Assembly (NCBI GenBank): GCA_025450495.1 | Contig: JANWHI010000067.1 | Span: forward strand, 1-20,512 | Reading direction: 5' to 3' | Length of the DNA: 20,512 nt | Source: Candidatus Dormiibacter sp. | GTDB lineage: Bacteria > Chloroflexota > Dormibacteria > UBA8260 | Shown: positions 1 to 5,566 of the stretch, piece after piece | How the letters are laid out: each line of letters starts with the position of its first letter | Position numbering within the stretch: the stretch's first letter is position 1 | Position numbers and translations under genes: made by a program | The notes under the pieces: generated by a model | Told to the model about the DNA's origin: nothing | The model's database searches: none | What the model saw: the letters and a program-made list of their open reading frames with translations, nothing else

Positions 1-594
1 ACAGAGGTCGAGCTTGTCGCCTCTTGCAGCGACCTGCCCCAGCTGGAGCGAGCCATCGAGGAGCACAGCCCGGACGTCGTCATCACCGACATTCGCATGC
101 CACCGAGTGGCTCCGACGAAGGGCTGCGAGCGGCGGATCGCCTGCGCAGCGAACGTCCGGAGGTCGGCGTGGTAGTGCTCAGCTCGTTTGCCGAGCCCGA
201 GTACGCGCTCGCACTGCTGGAGAACGGTGCGGCCGGACGCGCCTACCTGCTCAAGGAACGCGTGTCGGACCTCGGCCAGCTGCTCGCCGCCATCCGTGAG
301 GTGGCCCGAGGCGGCTCGGTCATCGACCCGCGGGTGGTGGAGGTGCTCGTGGCGGCTCGCACCGCCGCCAAGGACTCGCCGCTCACCCAGCTCACCCCTC
401 GGGAGACCCAGGTGCTGGCCGAGGTGGCGCAGGGCAAGAACAACGCGGGGATTGCGGCGTCGCTGTCCCTCACCGACCGAGCGGTGGAGAAGCACATCAA
501 CTCGATCTTCTCCAAGCTCGACCTCTCTGAGGAGCCGGACACCCACCGCCGCGTCAAGGCCACCCTGGTGTACCTGTCTCAGCAGCGCCGCTGA
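1..594 (+). CDS. NarL/FixJ-family response regulator (5' partial)
   Basis: DNA-binding response regulator of a two-component system; its start lies before the window. The visible 197 residues hold most of a receiver domain followed by a LuxR-type helix-turn-helix. The likely phosphoacceptor is D30 of the visible protein, in VVITDIRMPP. The switch residue lies in VVLSSF and the conserved lysine in YLLKERV. The C-terminal HTH (about residues 130-180) reads LTPRETQVLAEVAQGK and then a recognition helix ending in EKHINSIFSKL, typical of the family. Such proteins are phosphorylated by a sensor histidine kinase, which is probably encoded just upstream, outside the window. The target genes cannot be read from the sequence. 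The gene ends at TGA 592-594, 148 bases before the cold-shock gene. Family assignment is secure; the specific role is unknown. Confidence 0.93.
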   Translation, partial: TEVELVASCSDLPQLERAIEEHSPDVVITDIRMPPSGSDEGLRAADRLRSERPEVGVVVLSSFAEPEYALALLENGAAGRAYLLKERVSDLGQLLAAIREVARGGSVIDPRVVEVLVAARTAAKDSPLTQLTPRETQVLAEVAQGKNNAGIAASLSLTDRAVEKHINSIFSKLDLSEEPDTHRRVKATLVYLSQQRR

Positions 595-637
595 GGCGCC
601 GGGGAGACTCTGCCCCAGACGGAAGCGAGAGATGGGG

Positions 638-643
638 TACACT
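638..643 (+). promoter_or_regulatory. possible -10 box upstream of the cold-shock gene
   Basis: TACACT sits about 100 bases upstream of the cold-shock start codon, in the only intergenic space of this area. No convincing -35 box is visible at 16-18 bases upstream. If used, it would give a leader of roughly 90 bases, and long leaders are known for cold-shock genes. A small perfect hairpin (CGGCA, 5-base loop, TGCCG; 652-666) would lie at the start of that leader. This is a weak call made by eye. Confidence 0.25.
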
Positions 644-742
644 ACGGGTGACGGCAACAACTGCCGGCATCGCTCGTGCTTCGTCCTCGCCTTCTCGAAC
701 GGACCGCGCGTCGTTCAGAGTCGAGAGGGCAGGAGACACGAC

Positions 743-949
743 ATGGCCAATGGGACCATCAAGAAGGTCCAGTCGGACCGGGGCTTCGGCTTCATCACCG
801 CGGAAGATGGACAGGAGTACTTCTTCCATCGCAGTGGGCTCGACAGCTCGCTCGACTTTGACAGCCTGAACGGCGGCGAAGCTGTGAGCTTCGAGGTCGA
901 GAAGAGCGACAAGGGTCCGCGCGCCGGGCGGGTTCGCGCCGCCGGCTGA
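743..949 (+). CDS. Cold-shock-domain nucleic-acid-binding protein
   Basis: A 68-residue single cold-shock domain, the usual size for CspA-like proteins, which bind single-stranded RNA or DNA and act as RNA chaperones. RNP1 is RGFGFI (residues 13-18) and RNP2 is YFFHRS (26-31); both keep the aromatic binding residues. The strand before RNP1 reads TIKKVQSDRG, where CspA proteins usually have a KWFN sequence, so the conserved tryptophan is missing and this is a divergent subfamily. The start at ATG 743 is chosen because AGGAG at 731-735 lies 7 bases upstream. The frame is open back to an ATG at 632, but the extra residues look unlike any cold-shock protein. The gene is followed by a strong hairpin terminator and appears to be transcribed alone. 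Confidence 0.92.
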   Translation: MANGTIKKVQSDRGFGFITAEDGQEYFFHRSGLDSSLDFDSLNGGEAVSFEVEKSDKGPRAGRVRAAG

Positions 950-964
950 TCGCGAAGATGTGAG

Positions 965-996
965 GACCCGGCGCCGTCGTGGCGCCGGGTCTTCTG
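965..996 (+). terminator. Intrinsic terminator after the cold-shock gene
   Basis: A perfect 11-bp stem (GACCCGGCGCC, 965-975, with GGCGCCGGGTC, 981-991) closes a 5-base loop (GTCGT) and is followed by TTCT. The stem is very GC-rich and begins 15 bases after the stop codon. The T-run is short, as is common in high-GC bacteria. Confidence 0.8.
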
Positions 997-1028
997 CTTG
1001 CCTGGGCCCCCGCTGGATCGCCGGAGGC

Positions 1029-1048
1029 CGGGCGCATGGGTGCGCCCG
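1029..1048. promoter_or_regulatory. Candidate operator palindrome upstream of the amino-acid transport operon
   Basis: A perfect 8-bp inverted repeat, CGGGCGCA-TGGG-TGCGCCCG, ends 2 bases before the proposed -35 box at 1051. That position suits a regulator binding site. A second, overlapping inverted repeat (GGGTGC 1038-1043 with GCACCC 1059-1064) shares bases with it, so the two could also be alternative RNA hairpins if transcription starts further upstream. No matching known riboswitch was recognised. Confidence 0.35.
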
Positions 1049-1050
1049 AG

Positions 1051-1079
1051 TGGACAGTGCACCCAGCGCCAGTCACAAT
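1051..1079 (+). promoter_or_regulatory. Candidate sigma-70-type promoter of the transport operon
   Basis: TGGACA (1051-1056, five of six matches to TTGACA) and CACAAT (1074-1079, four of six matches to TATAAT) are separated by exactly 17 bases. Transcription would start near 1086 and give a leader of about 95 bases before ATG 1181. This is the best promoter-like pair between the terminator at 965-996 and the first gene of the operon. Confidence 0.45.
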
Positions 1080-1180
1080 GCGCCGACGCACTGCCGCGCT
1101 GGCCTGGTGGAATCGGCTCCCAAGCCATGCCCGCCTCTGGTCCGCGTCCCGCATCCGACAGTTCACCGAGGGGGTTCGAC

Positions 1181-2188
1181 ATGGGCCGCACCACCACCCG
1201 TTCCCGTCGGCGCACCACCGCCGTGTTGACTTTCAGCGCGCTGCTGCTGGCCGCATGTGGTAGTTCCGGAGGCTCGAGCCCGTCAGGGAGTGCGGGCGCG
1301 GCCGGCCCAACGGTTCAGTCGAGCATCGCCAGCGAGGTGCCCGCCTCGGTCAAGGGTTCGCCGGTGCAGATCGCCACCGACGCCACCTACGCCCCCAACG
1401 AGTTCATCAATCCCGAGAACGGCGGCATCCAGGGCTGGGACATCGACTTCGGTAACGCCATCTGCAAGGTTCTTGGGCTGGTCTGCACCTTCAACAACGT
1501 CACCTTCGACGACATCATCGCCCAGCTCAAGGCGTCGACGCCGAGTGAGGTTGCCGGCGGCGACAAGCCGCGCTACCAGTTCAGCATCTCGAGCTGGACA
1601 CCGACCGCCAAGCGGGAGGCCGGCGGCATCGACTTCATCACCTACTACCAGGCGGGCGAGGCCTGGCTGGTCAAGACCGGCGGCGCCAAGATCAACACCG
1701 CCGCCGACATGTGCGGCAAGAAGGTGGCCGTCGAGTCCGGCACCACCGAGGAGTCCGACGCCTGGGGTTTCATGGGCAAGCAGGTGGGGGGCACCGCGAT
1801 CTCCGGTGACACTGATCACTGCCCATCCGGGAGGGATATCACCGTCGACAGCTTCTCGACCCAGACCCAGGCCGACCAGGCGCTGATCTCCGGACGCGAC
1901 GACCTCGGGTGGCTCGATCAGCCGGTCGCCGACTACCAGGTCAAGCAGCAGAACGGCCAGCTCCAGATCGCGGGGCAGCCGTGCAGTGTCACCCCTTATG
2001 GGATTGCGCTGGTCGCCGGCAACCCGCTCGAGAAGGCGATCCAGGACGCCGTCAAGTACCTGATCGACAACGGCTTCTACACCAACGTCCTCAACACATG
2101 GGGCGTCAAGGATGGAGCGATCACCAGCTCGGCGGTGTCCCTGAACAACAACAACGCTGTGGGCGCGTCCTGCGTGCCCTCCTACTGA
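1181..2188 (+). CDS. Amino-acid ABC transporter substrate-binding lipoprotein (SBP_bac_3)
   Basis: Extracytoplasmic solute receptor, predicted to hand polar amino acids to the permease and ATPase encoded next. 335 residues. The signal peptide (RSRRR, then a hydrophobic stretch) ends in a lipobox, LLAAC, with lipid-modified C26. It is followed by a Gly/Ser-rich linker and then the family 3 fold: ATDATYAPNEF near 65-75, the GWDIDFGNAI ligand-lobe motif at 85-94, GKKVAVESGTTEE in the hinge region, and a late GRDDLGWLD element. ATG 1181 is chosen because GAGGGGG at 1168-1174 precedes it and because it places the signal peptide at the N-terminus. Beyond C26 there are six cysteines (95, 102, 178, 214, 268, 331), an even number compatible with three disulfides and unusual for the family. 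The permease starts 41 bases downstream. The exact ligand cannot be read from the sequence. Confidence 0.92.
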   Translation: MGRTTTRSRRRTTAVLTFSALLLAACGSSGGSSPSGSAGAAGPTVQSSIASEVPASVKGSPVQIATDATYAPNEFINPENGGIQGWDIDFGNAICKVLGLVCTFNNVTFDDIIAQLKASTPSEVAGGDKPRYQFSISSWTPTAKREAGGIDFITYYQAGEAWLVKTGGAKINTAADMCGKKVAVESGTTEESDAWGFMGKQVGGTAISGDTDHCPSGRDITVDSFSTQTQADQALISGRDDLGWLDQPVADYQVKQQNGQLQIAGQPCSVTPYGIALVAGNPLEKAIQDAVKYLIDNGFYTNVLNTWGVKDGAITSSAVSLNNNNAVGASCVPSY

Positions 2189-2229
2189 CACCGCGCTTGG
2201 CAGCCGCCATCTGACCCGGTGAGGCTCTG

Positions 2230-3192
2230 ATGCCGGAATTGAGCACGCGGCCCGAGGCGATCAAGGCCGTCCCGCTCCGGCACCCCGGCCGTTGGGTTGC
2301 GGCCGTCATCGTCCTCGCGATCGCCGCCGAGGTGGTCGGCACCATCGTCACCGCCCCCGATCTTCACTGGGATGTGGTGACCCAGTACCTCTTCCAGGGC
2401 TACATCCTCGGCGGCGTGGTCCTGACCCTGGAGCTCACCGCGATCAGCATGGTCATCGGCGTCGGCCTCGGTGTCCTCCTCGCGGTCATGCGCCTGTCGC
2501 CGAACCCAGTCGTCTCGTCCGTGAGCTGGTTCTACATCTGGTTCTTCCGCGGCACCCCGGTGCTGGTCCAGATCTTCTTCTGGTTCAACCTCAACAGTGT
2601 CATCCACTTCATCGGTGTCGGCATCCCGTTTACCGACATCGGCTGGCGAGTCGGCACCAATACGCTCATCCCCAACGTCGTTGCCGCCATCCTCGGCCTC
2701 GGGCTCAACGAGGCCGCTTACATGGCGGAGATCATCCGCGCCGGGATCATCTCGGTTGAACACGGTCAGACCGAGGCGGCGCAGGCGCTGGGGATGGGCC
2801 GGCTGATGGTGATGCGGCGCATCGTGCTTCCGCAGGCGATGCGGGTGATCATCCCGCCGACGGGCAACGAGACGATCTCGATGCTCAAGACGAGCTCGTT
2901 GGCGTTCATCGCCACGGTGACCGAGCTCTTCACCCGGCAGCAACAGATCTCCAGCGCCAACTTCAGGGTCATCGAACTGGCCATCGTGGCCAGCATCTGG
3001 TACCTGTTCATGACCTCGATCCTCACCTTCGGCCAGTACTACGTCGAGAGGTACTACGCGCGCGGTGCCCAGCGCGAGTTGCCGCTGACACCGCTGCAGC
3101 GCTTCCGGCGGATCGTCTTCCAAGGCCACGCACCGCCGCCGTTGCCGGTTGCGGAGGAGGCCGCGCCGCCGCTCACGCGGTCGCACGGGTAA
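2230..3192 (+). CDS. Amino-acid ABC transporter permease (HisM/GlnP family)
   Basis: Inner-membrane channel subunit of the importer, 320 residues. One extra N-terminal membrane helix (about 22-43) precedes the core. The core starts with GYILGGVVLTLELTAISM and carries the diagnostic WFYIWFFRGTPVLVQIFF segment. The cytoplasmic EAA loop, which docks on the ATPase, begins at E182 (EAAQALGMGRLMVMRRIVLP), with the usual glycine and the following PQAMRVIIPP. The C-terminal tail is proline-rich. GGTGAGG at 2218-2224 serves as ribosome site. Only one permease gene is present, so the channel is probably a homodimer. The ATPase gene starts 12 bases after the stop, which supports co-transcription and a shared complex. 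Confidence 0.94.
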   Translation: MPELSTRPEAIKAVPLRHPGRWVAAVIVLAIAAEVVGTIVTAPDLHWDVVTQYLFQGYILGGVVLTLELTAISMVIGVGLGVLLAVMRLSPNPVVSSVSWFYIWFFRGTPVLVQIFFWFNLNSVIHFIGVGIPFTDIGWRVGTNTLIPNVVAAILGLGLNEAAYMAEIIRAGIISVEHGQTEAAQALGMGRLMVMRRIVLPQAMRVIIPPTGNETISMLKTSSLAFIATVTELFTRQQQISSANFRVIELAIVASIWYLFMTSILTFGQYYVERYYARGAQRELPLTPLQRFRRIVFQGHAPPPLPVAEEAAPPLTRSHG

Positions 3193-3204
3193 CGAGGCGC
3201 AGTT

Positions 3205-3969
3205 ATGGCAACGCTGATGGTCCAGGCGCAAGCGGTGCACAAGAACTTCGGCCGCCTCGAGGTGCTCCGCGGCATCGACCTCGAGGTTGCACCACGGGAG
3301 GTGATGTGCATCATCGGTCCCTCCGGCTCGGGCAAGAGCACGATGCTTCGCTGCATCAACCATCTCGAGAAGATCGACGCCGGCAGGCTTTTCGTCGATG
3401 GCGAGCTGGTCGGCTACGCGCCGCGCGGCGACAAGCTCCACGAGTTGCCCGACCGCGAGGTCTGCCGCAAGCGGTCTGAGATTGGCATGGTGTTTCAGAG
3501 TTTCAACCTGTTCCCCCACATGACGGCCATCGGCAATCTGATCGAGGCCCCGATGCGGGTGAAGCGCGAGTCCAAATCGGCGGCGGTCGAACGCGGCCGC
3601 AAGCTGCTCGATCGCGTTGGCCTCGGCGACAAGGTCGGCGCCTATCCCCGGCAACTGTCCGGCGGTCAGCAGCAGCGGGTCGCGATCGCGCGCGCCCTGG
3701 CCATGCAGCCAAAGCTGATGCTCTTCGACGAGCCCACCTCAGCGCTCGACCCGGAGTTGGTGGGGGAGGTCCTCGACGTGATGCGCGGCCTCGCCCAGGA
3801 CGGCATGACCATGGTCGTGGTCACCCACGAGATGGGGTTCGCGCGCGAGGTCGGTGACGCCCTGGTCTTCATGGATGGTGGCGTCGTCGTCGAAGCCGGG
3901 GCCCCCCGCGAGATCCTCGCCAACCCTCAGCACGAGCGGACCAAGGCGTTCCTGGCTTCAGTGCTCTAG
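3205..3969 (+). CDS. Amino-acid ABC transporter ATP-binding protein (GlnQ/HisP family)
   Basis: The ATPase that powers the importer, 254 residues, full length for the family. All nucleotide-binding elements are present: Walker [10 protein letters not shown] (38-46), Q-loop Q98 in [10 protein letters not shown], signature LSGGQQQR (151-158), Walker B LMLFDEPT (171-178), D-loop SALDPE, and H-loop H208 in [12 protein letters not shown]. The SFNLFPHMT and [12 protein letters not shown] stretches are characteristic of the polar amino-acid subgroup. A 12-base gap with GAGG separates it from the permease. The SDR gene begins 4 bases after its stop codon, so the transcript very probably continues into the pterin genes. 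Confidence 0.95.
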   Translation: MATLMVQAQAVHKNFGRLEVLRGIDLEVAPREVMCIIGPSGSGKSTMLRCINHLEKIDAGRLFVDGELVGYAPRGDKLHELPDREVCRKRSEIGMVFQSFNLFPHMTAIGNLIEAPMRVKRESKSAAVERGRKLLDRVGLGDKVGAYPRQLSGGQQQRVAIARALAMQPKLMLFDEPTSALDPELVGEVLDVMRGLAQDGMTMVVVTHEMGFAREVGDALVFMDGGVVVEAGAPREILANPQHERTKAFLASVL

Positions 3970-3973
3970 TCGG

Positions 3974-4663
3974 ATGGCTCACACAGCAGTCGTCTGCGGT
4001 GCCAGCGGTGGGTTGGGTCCCGCCGTGCTCACCGCACTTGCAAGCAGCCACTCGCGAGTGGTCGGCGTGGCGTCCGAGCGCCGCTCGCTAGCCGAGCTCG
4101 AGGCGATCTCGCCGGCGACGCACTGGGAGCGCGCGGACCTCGCCGATCCGGCGTCGGTCGATGATCTCTGGGAGAGGTTGGACCGGCTGGACGGCGAGGT
4201 TGGCAGCGTCGTCAATCTGACCGGAGGCTTTCGCGGCGGTACCGTGATCGACTCGTCGCCCGAGGACGTGCGCGCCATGTTGGCGCTCAACCTGGAGACG
4301 ACGTGGTGGTCGTGCCGCGCGGCGGCAGCACGGATGAGCCGCACCGGCCGCGGCAGTATCGTCAACGTGGCGTCGCGCGCCGCCCTGGTCGGCGGCAGTG
4401 GCACCGCGGCGTACGCCGTCGCCAAGTCAGCCGTGCTGCGCTTGACCGAGGTGCTCAGCGCGGAGTTGACATCCAAAGGCGTCCGGGTCAACGCCATCGT
4501 CCCGGCCGTGATCGACACTCCCGCGAACCGGACCTGGATGAGTGCTGCCGACCTCGCCAAGGCGGTCGCGCCGGAGCAGCTCGCGGCGGTCATCGCGTTT
4601 CTGTGCAGCGAGGCGGCGAGCTCGATCACCGGAGCCGCGCTGCCGGCGTATGGCAGCTTCTGA
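3974..4663 (+). CDS. Short-chain dehydrogenase, dihydropteridine-reductase-like
   Basis: NAD(P)-dependent oxidoreductase with a Rossmann fold, 229 residues. The glycine-rich dinucleotide motif is GASGGLG (9-15). The catalytic set is S134 (in VNVAS), Y147 and K151 (YAVAK), with the usual 13-residue Ser-Tyr spacing. From memory, several stretches resemble animal quinonoid dihydropteridine reductase: NLTGGFRGG in place of the usual NAG motif, [18 protein letters not shown], and [13 protein letters not shown] near the C-terminus. That enzyme reduces quinonoid dihydropterin to the tetrahydro cofactor. The next gene, a carbinolamine dehydratase, overlaps it by 14 bases and acts in the same cycle. 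SDR sequences with the DTPxNR segment are widespread in bacteria and many have no proven substrate. SDR family is certain; the pteridine role is inferred. ATG 3974 is used because it places the glycine motif at the N-terminus. Confidence 0.88.
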   Translation: MAHTAVVCGASGGLGPAVLTALASSHSRVVGVASERRSLAELEAISPATHWERADLADPASVDDLWERLDRLDGEVGSVVNLTGGFRGGTVIDSSPEDVRAMLALNLETTWWSCRAAAARMSRTGRGSIVNVASRAALVGGSGTAAYAVAKSAVLRLTEVLSAELTSKGVRVNAIVPAVIDTPANRTWMSAADLAKAVAPEQLAAVIAFLCSEAASSITGAALPAYGSF

Positions 4664-4970
4664 CCGAGCCCCGGCGATCACGCCGGAGGACGCGTACCGG
4701 GCGCTCAACGCGCATCCCGGCTGGGTGGTCGAGCGCGATCGCCTGCGCCGCGACTTCCGCCTCGCGTCGTTCAAGTCCGCGATGGAGCTGATAACTCGCG
4801 TTGCCGCGGTCGCCCAGGCCGAGAATCATCACCCCAACATCCGGTTGCACGAATGGTGCTTCGTGGAGCTCGAGCTGTACTCGCACGTCAGCGGTGGGCT
4901 CACCGCCCGCGACGTGCAGCTGGCCATCGCCATCGACGCCGCAGTGGATAGTGAGGCTACGCCGACCTGA
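4650..4970 (+). CDS. phhB: Pterin-4a-carbinolamine dehydratase
   Basis: Dehydrates 4a-hydroxytetrahydrobiopterin, the product of aromatic amino-acid hydroxylases, to quinonoid dihydrobiopterin. 106 residues, the normal length of the family. The active-site histidines are in the expected pattern: H60-H61-P62 (ENHHPN) and H79 in [12 protein letters not shown], with the conserved GGLT and D88 following. An aromatic-rich strand, [14 protein letters not shown], joins the two parts. The start, ATG 4650, lies inside the end of the SDR gene (14-base overlap), indicating translational coupling. No phenylalanine, tyrosine or tryptophan hydroxylase is in the window. Members of this family also occur in bacteria without such hydroxylases, where other roles have been proposed. 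The gene symbol follows the bacterial family name. Confidence 0.9.
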   Translation: MAASDRAPAITPEDAYRALNAHPGWVVERDRLRRDFRLASFKSAMELITRVAAVAQAENHHPNIRLHEWCFVELELYSHVSGGLTARDVQLAIAIDAAVDSEATPT

Positions 4971-5565
4971 TGTCCTGGTCGTGACCCTGGCAGCGCAGCG
5001 CCTCCACGTCCGGCGGGTGCCCTTGCTGGTCGCAGCTGTCGCCATCGCCACCGCTCTGCGCCTCGCCGCCGGTGCACCCGCCCCCGCCGCCTCGCCGGCG
5101 GCAGCGTTGCTGTTCAGCGCCGTGCTGTTGACGGCCGTCGCCGTGTGCCGCACCGAGCTCGTCCGCGGCAGCCGGTCGGGCGTGGCTCTGGGGATCGGCG
5201 GCGGCGCGGCGTTGCTGCTTGTATCCCTGGTTGGGCTGCCGGCCATCTCGTTGGGGCCGCGGGCGGTGTCCGCGACGTTGATGTGGTGGGTGCCGCTGGT
5301 GAGCCTGGTGGCCGTGAGCGAGGAGCTGGTCCTGCGTGGCGTGCTCTTCTCAGCCCTGCGCTCCGAGCACGGCGACGCTGTTGCCGTCGCGGTCACAGCC
5401 GTGCTGTTCGCGCTCATCCACCTGCCGCTGTATGGTCTGGGCGCGATGCCCATCGACCTCGCTGCCGGCGTGTTGCTGGGATCGCTGCGCGTCATCTCCG
5501 GCGGCGTTGTCGCCCCGGCGCTGGCGCACGTCATCGCCGACGTCGCCACCGGCTGGGTCGCCTGA
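4951..5565 (+). CDS. CPBP-family intramembrane glutamic protease
   Basis: Polytopic membrane protein of the CAAX-protease and bacteriocin-processing (CPBP, ABI) family, about 204 residues. The three family motifs are present: EExxxR as E124-E125-LVL-R129, FxxxH as F153-ALI-H157, and HxxxD as H193-VIA-D197. All are embedded in hydrophobic helices; the family form of the last motif is usually HxxxN. The start is uncertain. GTG 4951 overlaps the dehydratase gene by 20 bases; GTG 4981 is an alternative, and neither has a clear ribosome site. In bacteria these proteins may cleave membrane or exported substrates, but the substrate here is unknown. The next gene, for a secreted beta-propeller, starts 1 base after its stop codon. 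Confidence 0.85.
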   Translation: MRLRRPDVLVVTLAAQRLHVRRVPLLVAAVAIATALRLAAGAPAPAASPAAALLFSAVLLTAVAVCRTELVRGSRSGVALGIGGGAALLLVSLVGLPAISLGPRAVSATLMWWVPLVSLVAVSEELVLRGVLFSALRSEHGDAVAVAVTAVLFALIHLPLYGLGAMPIDLAAGVLLGSLRVISGGVVAPALAHVIADVATGWVA

Positions 5566-5566
5566 G

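Noticed and set aside
632..742. N-terminal extension of the cold-shock protein from ATG 632
   Set aside because: The extra 37 residues match nothing in the family, and AGGAG at 731-735 clearly marks ATG 743.
1078..1263. Possible leader peptide with tandem Trp codons (TGG TGG at 1105-1110) before the transport operon
   Set aside because: Its ATG 1078 overlaps the proposed -10 box, so it would lie upstream of the transcript start. The frame also runs on past the lipoprotein start, and no attenuator hairpin with a T-run follows.
2182..3654. Long minus-strand reading frame (490 codons) across the permease and ATPase genes
   Set aside because: It is antisense to two clearly recognisable ABC subunits. 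Its protein is rich in His, Asp, Arg and Glu with no domain, as expected from the reverse strand of high-GC genes.
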